Assembly (NCBI GenBank): GCA_016287245.1
Contig: JAEEWG010000006.1
Coordinates: 1 to 64,000 of the forward strand
DNA length: 64,000 nucleotides
Reading direction: 5' to 3'
Source: Clostridia bacterium
Lineage (GTDB): Bacteria > Bacillota > Clostridia > Saccharofermentanales > Saccharofermentanaceae
How positions within the stretch are numbered: the first letter of the stretch is position 1; every line of letters begins with the position of its first letter. Of this stretch, positions 1 to 8,162 are shown piece by piece. The translations under genes were made by a program, and so were the position numbers. The notes under the pieces were generated by a model. The model searched no databases and was not told the origin of the DNA. It saw nothing but the letters and a program-made list of their open reading frames with translations.

Positions 1-230
1 TCAAAGAAGATCCCGTATTCGCCCGTCTGTTGTCCTACCGGGTCTCGGAAGGAGATATAGATGAGTTCCGCGAACTGGTAGAAGGTGCAACGATCTGCAC
101 CGGTGGTGATCCGGTGATCTTCAATATCATATGCGAAGAAGCAGCAGCTTATTTTGCCGGTGACCGGACAGAAGATGAGGTCCTTAAGAACATCCAGAAC
201 CGCGCAATGACCGTAGTAAAAGAGCGGTAG
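1..230 (+). CDS. C-terminal end of an extracellular solute-binding protein (5' truncated by window)
   Basis: The reading frame is open from the first bases of the window and ends at a TAG, so only about the last 75 residues are visible. The ending (EEAAAYFAGDRTEDEV followed by IQNRAMTVV) is the helix that closes many sugar-type ABC solute-binding lipoproteins, where the sequence is typically EE..AYF.GDKT.EEV...IQNR. A close relative of this ending is found in the complete gene at 30361-32634, so the two are probably paralogues. No transporter permease or ATPase gene follows. Seen: open frame and tail motif. Inferred: solute-binding function. The N-terminal part, signal peptide and start lie outside the window. 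Confidence 0.7.
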   Translation, partial: KEDPVFARLLSYRVSEGDIDEFRELVEGATICTGGDPVIFNIICEEAAAYFAGDRTEDEVLKNIQNRAMTVVKER

Positions 231-241
231 TTTTAAAGAAA

Positions 242-1639
242 TTAAAGCTGAATCGTCACAGTCAGTTTTTCTACCTCGCCGGAGGCCGCAGAGATGCGGC
301 CTTTGTGCTTCTCGACGATAGCTTTTGCCATGGAAAGACCGATACCGTGTCCGCCGGTACTCGAGTTTCTGGACGCATCCGTTCTGTAGAATCTTTCGAA
401 CATGTGCTTACATGTTTCCGGAGAAAGCGTCTCCTCCGTATCGTTCGTCACTTCGATCTTCGCGCCCTTCTTATGGCGGGTGACGGAGACATCGATGTGT
501 CCGTTTTCGGGGCAGTACTTCACTGCATTGTCAAGAATGATCGACAGGAGCGAGTCGATGGATTTTTTATCGCCCTGGATGTGGACGCCGTCTTCGATCT
601 TCGTAGAGATCGTCTTGTTCGATGCGGTCGCTACCGCGGCAAAAGAACCTGCCTGGGATCTTGCAATCTGTGAAAGATCGAGATCTTTCATCTCAAGGAC
701 AGTCGAGGATTCTTCCATTTTCGACAGCGAGATAAGATCCTGTGTGAGCTCGGAAAGACGCTTGGTCTGGGCTTTGATGTCAGAGAGCCATTCGTTCCCG
801 GAGGACTGTTTTTCGCCATCCTCAGTAGCGTTTTCTCCGCTGTCGCCGGCGCTCTCGAGCTCCATCTCCAGGACCTCAGCATCCGCAGTGATGATTGCAA
901 GAGGAGTCTTGATCTCGTGTCCCGCATCGGTGATGAAACGCTTTTGTTTCTCGTAGCTCTCCGCGACCGGACGCACGATGTGACCGGAAGCGAAGAAGAC
1001 CAGAACACCTACGAGCATCAGGCATAAAACGGAGACGAAGATACTGATGTTCCTGAAGTTTCTAAAGTTCGCCAGGCTCGCGCCGCAGTCGTGGAAAAGT
1101 ACCAGCCGGTTGCCGGAAACATCTTGGTCGCCGACGAGATAGTGGTAGTCGCCGATAAAGCCGGAACTGCCGCTGCGCCGCAGTGCTTTTCGCGCATAAT
1201 CATTCGCGGTCTTCTCGGTGACCGCGGAGATGAAGTTCGTGTCTGTACGCAGGATCTGACCGTCTTCTGATACCAGTACACTGAAATACCGGGTCTCCGC
1301 GGCAAGTTCCGCGGAACTCGTTCTGCGCTCGGAGATGCGCATGAAAGATCTCTGCTCCGCAAAGTCCGGCGGAGGCGTGAATTCCCATGATTCTTCGACC
1401 TCCCAGGTGGTGCTGTTCGGATCAAAATCCCCGCGTTTGGGGTCAAATCCGTCTCTTCTCGGGAACATGTTGTCCGGGAAAGCACCGCCGTTCTTCATGA
1501 GGAATTCGAGAATGTCATTACTCTCATCGACGACCTGGCGGTAGTTGAAAATGTTGATGCCGCCCATCAGGATGACGAGAACGAGAAGTACGGCAAGCAT
1601 CGTTGTAAGTATTAATCTTATACGGAGTTTTCTGATCAT
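242..1639 (-). CDS. Sensor histidine kinase, two-component system
   Basis: This 465-residue membrane kinase senses an external signal and phosphorylates the response regulator encoded just upstream. It has a first membrane helix at about residues 8-30, an extracytoplasmic region of about 165 residues, and a second helix at about 198-220. The HisKA box reads DAGHEIKTPLAII with phospho-accepting His241, then an N box (DNAVKYCPENG) and a G box (GGHGIGLSMAKAI), so the kinase looks intact. A clear HAMP domain is not obvious between helix 2 and the His box; the linker is only about 15 residues. The start overlaps the stop of the regulator gene by 4 bp (ATGA), which indicates translational coupling. 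It lies divergent to the VTC operon, and the shared intergenic operator suggests that operon as a target. Confidence 0.93.
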   Translation of the reverse strand: MIRKLRIRLILTTMLAVLLVLVILMGGINIFNYRQVVDESNDILEFLMKNGGAFPDNMFPRRDGFDPKRGDFDPNSTTWEVEESWEFTPPPDFAEQRSFMRISERRTSSAELAAETRYFSVLVSEDGQILRTDTNFISAVTEKTANDYARKALRRSGSSGFIGDYHYLVGDQDVSGNRLVLFHDCGASLANFRNFRNISIFVSVLCLMLVGVLVFFASGHIVRPVAESYEKQKRFITDAGHEIKTPLAIITADAEVLEMELESAGDSGENATEDGEKQSSGNEWLSDIKAQTKRLSELTQDLISLSKMEESSTVLEMKDLDLSQIARSQAGSFAAVATASNKTISTKIEDGVHIQGDKKSIDSLLSIILDNAVKYCPENGHIDVSVTRHKKGAKIEVTNDTEETLSPETCKHMFERFYRTDASRNSSTGGHGIGLSMAKAIVEKHKGRISAASGEVEKLTVTIQL

Positions 1640-2310
1640 GAGTCGATCTCCAGGGAATAGCCGGCATTTCTTGCCGCCTTGATCTTAACGTTGGCGCCGA
1701 TCGAACTAAGCTTTCTTCTGAGGTAGGAGAGGTTCGTCCATACGACGTTGATATCGGCGTCGGAATCAAGTCCCCAGACCTTCTCCATAAAGCGGTCGGT
1801 TGAGATCAGGGCACCGGGATTCGCCATCAGGTATTCCATCATCTGGTATTCCTTCGCGGCAAGCCTTACCGAACCCTGCGGGCCGCTGAGCTCAAACGTA
1901 CTTCTGTTAAGATCGATGTTTCCGAACCGCAGCGTATTGTCCGGAGCGGTCGTGGTGTTTCTGGTGATCGCGCGGAGTCTTGCGAGAAGCTCGCGGCTCT
2001 CGAATGGCTTCGTCAGATAATCATTCGCGCCGAGGTCGAGTCCTTCAACCTTATCGTCGACTTCGGACTTCGCAGTGAGCATCATGACCGGGATCGTGAT
2101 CCCTTTCTCACGGATCTTCTGAAGCACCGTGAACCCGTCCATCTTCGGCATCATGACGTCCAGTATGGCACAGTCATATTCGCCGCCGAGAAGATAGTCG
2201 AGCGCATCCTGACCGTCGTAGACGGCTTCCACGGAATAGTTGTTCTTCGTAAGGATCGCACACAGCGCGCGCGACATGGATTTCTCATCTTCGGCCAGAA
2301 GTATACGCAT
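1636..2310 (-). CDS. OmpR/PhoB-family response regulator
   Basis: A 224-residue regulator with an N-terminal receiver domain (acidic pocket EDE at residues 7-9, phospho-acceptor Asp51 in ILDVMMPKMDG, LTAK and KPF switch residues) and a C-terminal winged-helix DNA-binding domain of about 95 residues. It is the partner of the histidine kinase that follows in the same operon. The start is the ATG preceded by AAGGAG at a spacing of about eight bases. A perfect TATAAT on the minus strand (2348-2353) lies upstream, with no good -35, as expected of an activated promoter. The binding sites at 2416-2452, three copies of a TTAAG-type half-site with 11-bp spacing, fit how OmpR-family proteins bind. Which OmpR subfamily it belongs to cannot be settled by eye. 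Confidence 0.93.
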   Translation of the reverse strand: MRILLAEDEKSMSRALCAILTKNNYSVEAVYDGQDALDYLLGGEYDCAILDVMMPKMDGFTVLQKIREKGITIPVMMLTAKSEVDDKVEGLDLGANDYLTKPFESRELLARLRAITRNTTTAPDNTLRFGNIDLNRSTFELSGPQGSVRLAAKEYQMMEYLMANPGALISTDRFMEKVWGLDSDADINVVWTNLSYLRRKLSSIGANVKIKAARNAGYSLEIDS

Positions 2311-2415
2311 GATCGGACTCCTTTTCTAATATGAATCACTTTTTAATATTATAAACCTTTTCGCTTCCGTACGTGAAAAGCACTGTGGCTACGGGATTTT
2401 GGAAGTCTTTCCTGC

Positions 2416-2452
2416 TTTAAGGTTGGCTTAAGTTTAGCATGCTAACCTTAAA
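2416..2452. promoter_or_regulatory. CiaR-like operator: two direct and one inverted TTAAG half-sites
   Basis: Between the response regulator and the VTC gene there are two tandem 11-mers, TTAAGGTTGGC (2417-2427) and TTAAGTTTAGC (2428-2438), then after two bases the inverted copy GCTAACCTTAA (2441-2451). Read as TTTAAG-N5-CTTAAG the first pair matches the known binding site layout of the streptococcal OmpR-family regulator CiaR (TTTAAG-N5-TTTAAG). The 11-bp spacing is what OmpR-family dimers require. Inferred: this is the target of the adjacent regulator and controls the VTC operon and perhaps its own gene. Confidence 0.65.
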
Positions 2453-2482
2453 TCAAGATTAAAGCGGAAGGAGGTCACGTAC

Positions 2483-3271
2483 ATGTCGACGCAGATGGTT
2501 TTTGAACGATATGAAAAGAAATACATCCTGGAACCGGCGGAAAGAGAAGCGGTGCTCCGGACAATGGAAGGCCGTATGATGATCGATCAGTACGGAAAGA
2601 CCACCATCCGCAATATCTATCTGGACACCGGCGGGTACGATCTGATCCGCACCTCGCTCGAAGGTCCTGAGTATAAAGAGAAGATCCGGATCCGAAGCTA
2701 CAGGCAGGTGGGTCCCACAGAGGATGTCTTTGTAGAACTGAAGAAAAAGTACCGGGGGATCGTTTATAAGAGAAGAGTCGAGGTTCCCATGTTCCAGTCG
2801 ATAGACTGGCTCTGTGCCGGCGGCGAGATGCCGGATCCCGGTGATGTGGCAGGACAGCCGAACTTCCGTCAGATCGGAAAAGAGATCGATTATTTCCTCG
2901 CCCGCTACAGAAAGTCGGAGCTGGCACCGAAGGTGTTCCTAAGTTACGACAGAGAAGCCTACACTCCGGTCAGTGAAGAAGAGAAACAGTCAGGACTCCG
3001 GATCACGCTGGATACCAATATCCTGGCAAGAGAAGATGACCTGTTCCTGAGGTCCCCGGTGTATGGGACGCCGGTCCTCGACAAGAGCCTGACGGTCATG
3101 GAAGTGAAGGTCAGCAAAGACGGAGCGATCCCGATGTGGCTCGCCCGGTGCTTTTCGGAAAACGGAATCGTGAAGAGTTCTTTTTCCAAGTACGGAAAAT
3201 ACTATAAGGATGAGATCGCTTCGAGCGGTTCTCCCGATAAAGATCTGAAAGGAGGCTTGCTTTATGCCTGA
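2483..3271 (+). CDS. VTC-domain protein (polyphosphate polymerase-like)
   Basis: A 262-residue cytoplasmic protein of the VTC domain family, which belongs to the triphosphate tunnel metalloenzymes. In yeast Vtc4 this fold makes polyphosphate from ATP. Basic and acidic tunnel residues are recognisable: ERYEKKYIL (8-15), KIRIRSYR (67-74), VELKKKYRG (84-92) with VYKRRVE, and a late MEVKVSKDG. The start is an ATG with a strong GGAAGGAGG site. The stop overlaps the start of the DUF4956 membrane protein by 8 bp, so the two are probably made together. In Firmicutes, VTC and DUF4956 genes are regularly paired and often followed by a CotH or Cthe_2159-like gene. Polyphosphate synthesis is family knowledge, not shown for this bacterial branch. 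Confidence 0.85.
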   Translation: MSTQMVFERYEKKYILEPAEREAVLRTMEGRMMIDQYGKTTIRNIYLDTGGYDLIRTSLEGPEYKEKIRIRSYRQVGPTEDVFVELKKKYRGIVYKRRVEVPMFQSIDWLCAGGEMPDPGDVAGQPNFRQIGKEIDYFLARYRKSELAPKVFLSYDREAYTPVSEEEKQSGLRITLDTNILAREDDLFLRSPVYGTPVLDKSLTVMEVKVSKDGAIPMWLARCFSENGIVKSSFSKYGKYYKDEIASSGSPDKDLKGGLLYA

Positions 3272-3950
3272 CAATATTTTCGACACTCTGATGGGAAACA
3301 CCACTGTATCTTATACCGGATTTCTACTGCCGGTCGCCGCGGCACTCCTTCTCGGACTTCTATTCGCGATGGCATACATGTACAGATCCAGAAGAAGCAG
3401 AAGCTTCCTTGCCACGCTTGCGATCCTTCCGTGTGTGGTCTGTGTGGTCATCATGGCAGTCAATGGCAACATCGGCGCAGGCGTCGCCGTCGCAGGTTCT
3501 TTCAGCCTCGTAAGATTCCGTTCGGCGCCCGGCACCGCCAAGGAGATCGTCGCGATCTTTATCGCCATGGCGACGGGCCTTCTCTGCGGAATGGGATTCC
3601 TGATCTACGCTGCGATCTTCGTCCTGATCCTCAGCATCGTTCTTCTGCTCTACAGCATGATCGGCTTCGGCGAGGAGGACAACAGTCTTCGAAAGAGCCT
3701 CCGCATCGCGGTTCCGGAGAATGTGGACTACATGAAGGAGTTCGACGGGGTCTTCGCCGAGTATACGACATCCCACCGTCTCATGGCCGCCAAGACTGCG
3801 GGCATGGGCTCGATCTTCAAACTGTCCTATGACATTACTTTGAAGGAAGCTTCTGCGGAAAAAGCACTGATCGACGCGCTTCGGTGCAGGAACGGCAATC
3901 TGGAGATCCAGCTGTCGGTGATCATGCCGAGAGAGAATGAGGAACTTTGA
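3264..3950 (+). CDS. DUF4956 membrane protein
   Basis: A 228-residue protein with four or so membrane helices in the first 140 residues (about 20-40, 48-66, 92-110 and 112-132) and a soluble C-terminal domain of about 90 residues. The block VAGSFSLVRFRSAPGTAKE between helices is the hallmark of DUF4956. It is translationally coupled to the VTC gene (8-bp overlap; GGAGG site inside the VTC end). The function is unknown. Its strict pairing with VTC proteins suggests it moves or senses the VTC product at the membrane, much as Vtc1 forms the membrane part of the yeast complex; that parallel is inference only. Confidence 0.85.
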   Translation: MPDNIFDTLMGNTTVSYTGFLLPVAAALLLGLLFAMAYMYRSRRSRSFLATLAILPCVVCVVIMAVNGNIGAGVAVAGSFSLVRFRSAPGTAKEIVAIFIAMATGLLCGMGFLIYAAIFVLILSIVLLLYSMIGFGEEDNSLRKSLRIAVPENVDYMKEFDGVFAEYTTSHRLMAAKTAGMGSIFKLSYDITLKEASAEKALIDALRCRNGNLEIQLSVIMPRENEEL

Positions 3951-3986
3951 ATGAATTATTGAAAGGAATTTTGAAAGGAGAAAAAA

Positions 3987-5261
3987 ATGAAAAGAGAAGT
4001 ATACATGAATAGAAATAAGATCCTGGCACTGGCGGTAAGTGCGACACTTCTCGCAGGAGGATCCCTCGCCCTGGCATCGTGCAAGAGCAAGTCTTCCTCA
4101 ACTGAAAGCTCCACGGAGAATAACCAGGGAACAGACGGTCAGACGACACCGGACGGAACCGCAGCAAACGTCTCTTCCGGGAACGGATCTTCTGGATCCG
4201 TAGAGCTGCTGAAACTGACGGATAAGGACCAGGATATATCTTACAATGAGGCGGAGTCGGAGAAGATCGAGCTTACCGACAACTGCGGGAAGATCAACAT
4301 TACAAAAGAAGGTACGTATATCGTGACCGGTTCGACGAATAACGGCATGATCATCATCAATGTCAGTTCGGAGGAAGATGTGCATCTCGTACTTCGCGAC
4401 TGCACGATCAACAGTGAGACTTCTGCGGCGATCTACGTGATCTCTGCGGATGAGGTGTACATCACACTTGAAGGTGAGAACAAGCTCAGCAATGGAGGTG
4501 CTTTTACCGCGATAGACAGCAACGATATCGACAGCGTCATCTTTAGTAAAGATGACCTGACCATTAACGGATCCGGAAGTGTCACGATCGATTCGCCTGC
4601 AGGACACGGCATTGTGTGCAAGGATGATCTGGTCATGACCGGAGGCACCTACGTGATCAATGCGAAGGAAGACGGCATCAACACGAACGATTCCGCACTG
4701 TTTACGGCCGGTACATATACCATCGCCTGTAAGGACGATGCGATCCATACAGACGGCATGCTCGAGTTCGAGGGCGGCACCTTCACAATCGACGGAGCCG
4801 AGGGTCTCGAGGGTACCTACGTCATGATCAACGACGGAGACTTTACGATCAACGCAAGTGATGACGGAATCAACGCAGGACAGAAGTCAGATGCGTACTA
4901 TCCGACGGTGGAGATCAACGGCGGCAACGTGAAGATCACGATGGCGCAGGGCGATACAGACGGCATCGATGCCAACGGCAACCTCTATATCAACGGCGGA
5001 ACGGTCGAAGTCAGCGCACAGTTCCCGTTCGACTACGATAACGAAGGCAAGCTTAACGGCGGCAAGGTTATCGTGAACGGCGAAGAAGTGACCGAGCTTA
5101 CCAATCAGGATTTCGGACAGATGGGCGGCCGGAGCGGCTTTAACGGACGCGGCGGCAAGAACTTTCAGAACGGAGATTCTGACGGACAGTTTCCGGAGGG
5201 GATGACCCCTCCGGACGGCTCCATGCCGGAAGCCCGGAGAGACGACTTCGTCAGAGAGTGA
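3987..5261 (+). CDS. Cthe_2159-like carbohydrate-binding domain lipoprotein
   Basis: A 424-residue lipoprotein. The signal peptide ends in a lipobox (LALASC, about residues 26-31), followed by a Ser/Thr/Gly-rich linker and then a long run of short beta repeats (ITKEGTYIVTG, LTINGSGSVTI, FTINASDDGINA, VKITMAQGDTDGIDANG) typical of the parallel beta-helix family typified by the polygalacturonate-binding Cthe_2159 of Clostridium thermocellum. Asp/Gly-rich DGI motifs suggest calcium sites. The tail is Gly/Asp/Pro-rich with QFPEG and MTPPDGSMP, low complexity. It follows the DUF4956 gene by 36 bp with GAAAGGAG before the ATG, and forms the third gene of the operon. Binding of an acidic glycan is family knowledge; the ligand here is unknown. 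Confidence 0.82.
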   Translation: MKREVYMNRNKILALAVSATLLAGGSLALASCKSKSSSTESSTENNQGTDGQTTPDGTAANVSSGNGSSGSVELLKLTDKDQDISYNEAESEKIELTDNCGKINITKEGTYIVTGSTNNGMIIINVSSEEDVHLVLRDCTINSETSAAIYVISADEVYITLEGENKLSNGGAFTAIDSNDIDSVIFSKDDLTINGSGSVTIDSPAGHGIVCKDDLVMTGGTYVINAKEDGINTNDSALFTAGTYTIACKDDAIHTDGMLEFEGGTFTIDGAEGLEGTYVMINDGDFTINASDDGINAGQKSDAYYPTVEINGGNVKITMAQGDTDGIDANGNLYINGGTVEVSAQFPFDYDNEGKLNGGKVIVNGEEVTELTNQDFGQMGGRSGFNGRGGKNFQNGDSDGQFPEGMTPPDGSMPEARRDDFVRE

Positions 5262-5337
5262 ATCTGCATAAGTGCGAAAACAGTGCTTTCCTGTTATAAT
5301 AAGGCTGTAATTATCCGAGTGCGAAGGAGGTTCGGCC

Positions 5338-6177
5338 ATGAAGAATGAGATCATCGGTTTCCATAGAGAGTATGAGGAAAACGGCTGCTTCTGCAACTGG
5401 TATCCGGCGGAGTTTGATTATGCCGGACGCCATTATTTACACTCGGAACAGTTTATGATGTACCAGAAGGTCATGATGTTCGGCCAGACGGCGCTCGGCG
5501 ATGAGATCATGCATACCGCCGACCCGGAGCAGTGCAAGATCCTCGGAAGAGAATTCTTCGACGGATTCGATGCGGCGCTCTGGAAGAAGACCCGTTTTGT
5601 AGTCGTTAAGCGCGGCATCCGCGCCAAGTTCTCCCAGAATCCCCAGATGATGGACACGCTCCTTGCGACCGGAAATGCGATCCTGGCAGAGTGTTCTCCG
5701 CGTGATAAGGACTGGGGAATCCTGCTTTCGACATCTGATCCGGAAGTGCAGGACATCACCAAGTGGCGCGGCGAGAATCTTCTCGGACAGGTCCTGATGG
5801 AAGTCCGTGAGGAGCTCCGTGAAGAGCTTCGCGTGACCGGAAACGGTGAGACCATGCCTTATGTGGATGCAGTAGATCTGGAACCTGTTCCCGAGTGGGA
5901 ACTGTCCGCCGGTGAACTCATCCGTATCCCGCAGTTCAAGCAGACAGTGCTCGCTTACAGTGATACGATCGGCTGTGTTGTCGGATCGGAAGAGAGCCGT
6001 CAGGCATTCTTCTTCGAGAGATCTCTTGCGGACTGGGAAGCCCTGCTCAAGGGCGGTTCCGCACTGGCGAAGGATCTTCCGCTTACAGGTTTTTATGAGT
6101 TGAAGCAGGATGTCTATGACATCGCGGCAAGACTCGACAATGCCGTGACCGGCTATTTGGATGAGGATGAAGACTGA
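5338..6177 (+). CDS. NADAR-domain protein (YbiA/DUF1768 family)
   Basis: A 279-residue cytoplasmic protein. The first 160 residues are a NADAR domain: FCNWYPAEF, then EQFMMYQKVMMFG, then WKKTRFVVVKRGIRAKFSQNP, and DKDWGILL near the end. NADAR proteins such as YbiA hydrolyse early riboflavin intermediates or act in NAD/ADP-ribose chemistry. The remaining 110 residues have no family I recognise and could be a partner-binding extension. The start has a GGAGG site; a TATAAT at 5295-5300 lies 38 bp upstream with no clear -35. It converges with the solute-binding protein gene and overlaps its 3' end by 25 bp. No riboflavin gene is nearby. Confidence 0.85.
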   Translation: MKNEIIGFHREYEENGCFCNWYPAEFDYAGRHYLHSEQFMMYQKVMMFGQTALGDEIMHTADPEQCKILGREFFDGFDAALWKKTRFVVVKRGIRAKFSQNPQMMDTLLATGNAILAECSPRDKDWGILLSTSDPEVQDITKWRGENLLGQVLMEVREELREELRVTGNGETMPYVDAVDLEPVPEWELSAGELIRIPQFKQTVLAYSDTIGCVVGSEESRQAFFFERSLADWEALLKGGSALAKDLPLTGFYELKQDVYDIAARLDNAVTGYLDEDED

Positions 6178-7928
6178 TCCCTCTTCTTCTTGTTATCCTT
6201 AACATAGACGATCGTTACGACGGTAGCGCAGACTGCTGCGAAAGCGATGACAGATATCACAGCCGGGATGATTGCTTTCTTGCCGGGATCTTCAGGTTCT
6301 GTGACCTTCTTTTTCTTGCTTTTTTTCTTCTTCGCTTTCGAAGTGGCTGTAGAGGGATCATCCGGGTCTGTCACGTCCGTATCATCCGTCGGAGCCGGTG
6401 TGACGGTGGGCGTGGGTGTCGCCGGTGGCTGCGTGGGTACCGGAGTCGGAGTTACAGTCGAAGGAAGTGCGTCCGGTGCGGTGAGTACCGGATCCGGGAC
6501 AACGAATTGTGATTTTACATCGATTCCGCCATAAGAAGCAATAATGTCCTGGAAATCGGCGAATGCTTCTTCTCTGGATAGTTTTCCACTTACATACCGA
6601 TCCACGGAAGAGAGGAAATCAGCGTCGATACTGTTGTACTCGCGAGGAATCACATATGACCCGGGGGCCAGGGCTCCGGCCTTTTTGATGTAGGGGAAAG
6701 GATCCTGCCCGCCGAGCATATCAGAAGATCCGTCGGCTTTTTCCAGAACATTTCCTGAAACAACGGCTTCCTTAGTACCATCGGTGGTGTAAAGCCCTGA
6801 AGCGTATCCGAACTGGTAACCGGTGTCAGAGGTATCGAGCGTGATCCATTCGACAAATCTGGAGATGAACTCTTTCTTGGAAGGATTTTCCACGCCTTTC
6901 TTTGCCGCGGATACACAGTAGCCGCCCCAGGCGAAAGAAACGGGCGCCAGGCATGCGCCCCAGTCTCCATAGGTATAAGTTCCGGATGCATTCTGGGGGG
7001 CGATCACATAATAGAGGAACCAGGTAGGTCCTAAAAAGGAGAAGACCTCTCTCGGCTCTTTCGTGATATCGTTTAATCCCGTGCCGTTCATATCCGCATA
7101 CCAGGCATAAGACCATACGGATTTGTGGTTAGAATAGTCGTTATCTTCGATGATCTTTGCAAGATCCATGAAAGTGGCTCGCTCAGGATCCAGCCGGAGC
7201 GTGCCATCAACCACCCAGGGTGTCTCTGAACCATATACGCTCGCGTTCCATAAGTCACCGGTCGAAGAGACCATGGCATAGCCTTTGCTCTTCATCTTTT
7301 CGCATGCTTCGAGGAACTTATCCCATTTTCCTGTTCCGCCGCCGATCTCATCCATGACGGAATCCGGATCGTCTGTTCCGAATACCTCTTTTGCGATCGA
7401 GCGCCTGTAGTAGAAAAGGCTCAAGGTACTCTGGTAGCTGAGTGCTTTTATATGAGAGGATTTGTCCGTGCCCATCTCCACCGAATATCTGGCGAGCTCG
7501 GCCTTGTTGATCTTCGAATCCAGATTGTCGATAAAATCAGAGTAATCGGCGGCATAATCTGCATATTTCCCGTTGATGAAATCATACGCGTAACCTGATT
7601 CGGAGATATAAAGATCCGGTTTCTTATCCTTGCTGTCGAGCATGGAGCAGAGGGTGTCATAGGTATTGCCGGATGGGTCGGCCATCCTATAGGAAATAAC
7701 CTTGTATTTCGAATTCAGATCCGGGTTCTTGACGAAAAAATCCTGGAGCATGGGACTGAATTCTCCGGAAGGAGAATAGGCGATGATCTCTATGCTGCCG
7801 TTCCCGTATTCCGCAGATGTAACATCGGTGGGATCCACACGGTCCGTAGGTTCAGCTGATCCGGTACCGGCAAATGTGTTCAGGATAAACATAAAAGATG
7901 CCAGTGAAGCAAGCAGACGTTTCTTCAT
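6153..7928 (-). CDS. Extracellular solute-binding protein with C-terminal membrane anchor
   Basis: About 591 residues. The start is the ATG of MKKRLLASL, eight bases after GGGAGGTGG; an upstream in-frame codon has no site. A signal peptide (residues 1-22 or so) lacks a lipobox cysteine. Residues about 35-475 match a periplasmic-binding-protein fold of the sugar type (IIAYSPSGEF opening; KGYAMVSSTGDLWNASVYGSE; AYWYADMNG-like middle). Unusually, it then has a Pro/Thr linker (PTPVPTQPPATPTPT), a Lys-rich stretch, one C-terminal membrane helix (PAVISVIAFAAVCATVV) and a short basic tail. So it appears tethered at the C terminus rather than by lipid. No ABC permease or ATPase gene is adjacent, so it may be a receptor or work with a distant transporter. 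Confidence 0.85.
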   Translation of the reverse strand: MKKRLLASLASFMFILNTFAGTGSAEPTDRVDPTDVTSAEYGNGSIEIIAYSPSGEFSPMLQDFFVKNPDLNSKYKVISYRMADPSGNTYDTLCSMLDSKDKKPDLYISESGYAYDFINGKYADYAADYSDFIDNLDSKINKAELARYSVEMGTDKSSHIKALSYQSTLSLFYYRRSIAKEVFGTDDPDSVMDEIGGGTGKWDKFLEACEKMKSKGYAMVSSTGDLWNASVYGSETPWVVDGTLRLDPERATFMDLAKIIEDNDYSNHKSVWSYAWYADMNGTGLNDITKEPREVFSFLGPTWFLYYVIAPQNASGTYTYGDWGACLAPVSFAWGGYCVSAAKKGVENPSKKEFISRFVEWITLDTSDTGYQFGYASGLYTTDGTKEAVVSGNVLEKADGSSDMLGGQDPFPYIKKAGALAPGSYVIPREYNSIDADFLSSVDRYVSGKLSREEAFADFQDIIASYGGIDVKSQFVVPDPVLTAPDALPSTVTPTPVPTQPPATPTPTVTPAPTDDTDVTDPDDPSTATSKAKKKKSKKKKVTEPEDPGKKAIIPAVISVIAFAAVCATVVTIVYVKDNKKKRDQSSSSSK

Positions 7929-8036
7929 TAAACCACCTCCCCAAATTGCACAACCCCCTATATTATATTGCTTTTCGGGCAAAATGACGAATCAAAATGT
8001 GCACAATTCCGAGAGGGAAAATCTGTGCAGGTTGAA

Positions 8037-8078
8037 TTAGCACTCTCGTCTTGACAGTGCTAATTCCGGGACTATAAT
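8037..8078 (+). promoter_or_regulatory. CIRCE operator overlapping the hsp20 promoter
   Basis: TTAGCACTC (8037-8045), nine spacer bases, then CAGTGCTAA (8055-8063) is a CIRCE element, the HrcA repressor site (consensus TTAGCACTC-N9-GAGTGCTAA), with a single mismatch in the right arm. It overlaps a strong sigma-A promoter: -35 TTGACA at 8051-8056, 16 bp, -10 TATAAT at 8073-8078. HrcA bound here would block the -35. The downstream leader is about 80 bp and ends in an AAAGGAGG site before hsp20. Confidence 0.93.
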
Positions 8079-8162
8079 AGGAGTCGAACAAAGGAACGAA
8101 GATCCTTTAGGAATAAGACCTCCGCCCCCAAGTCCGATAACATGATAAAGGAGGAATGATGT

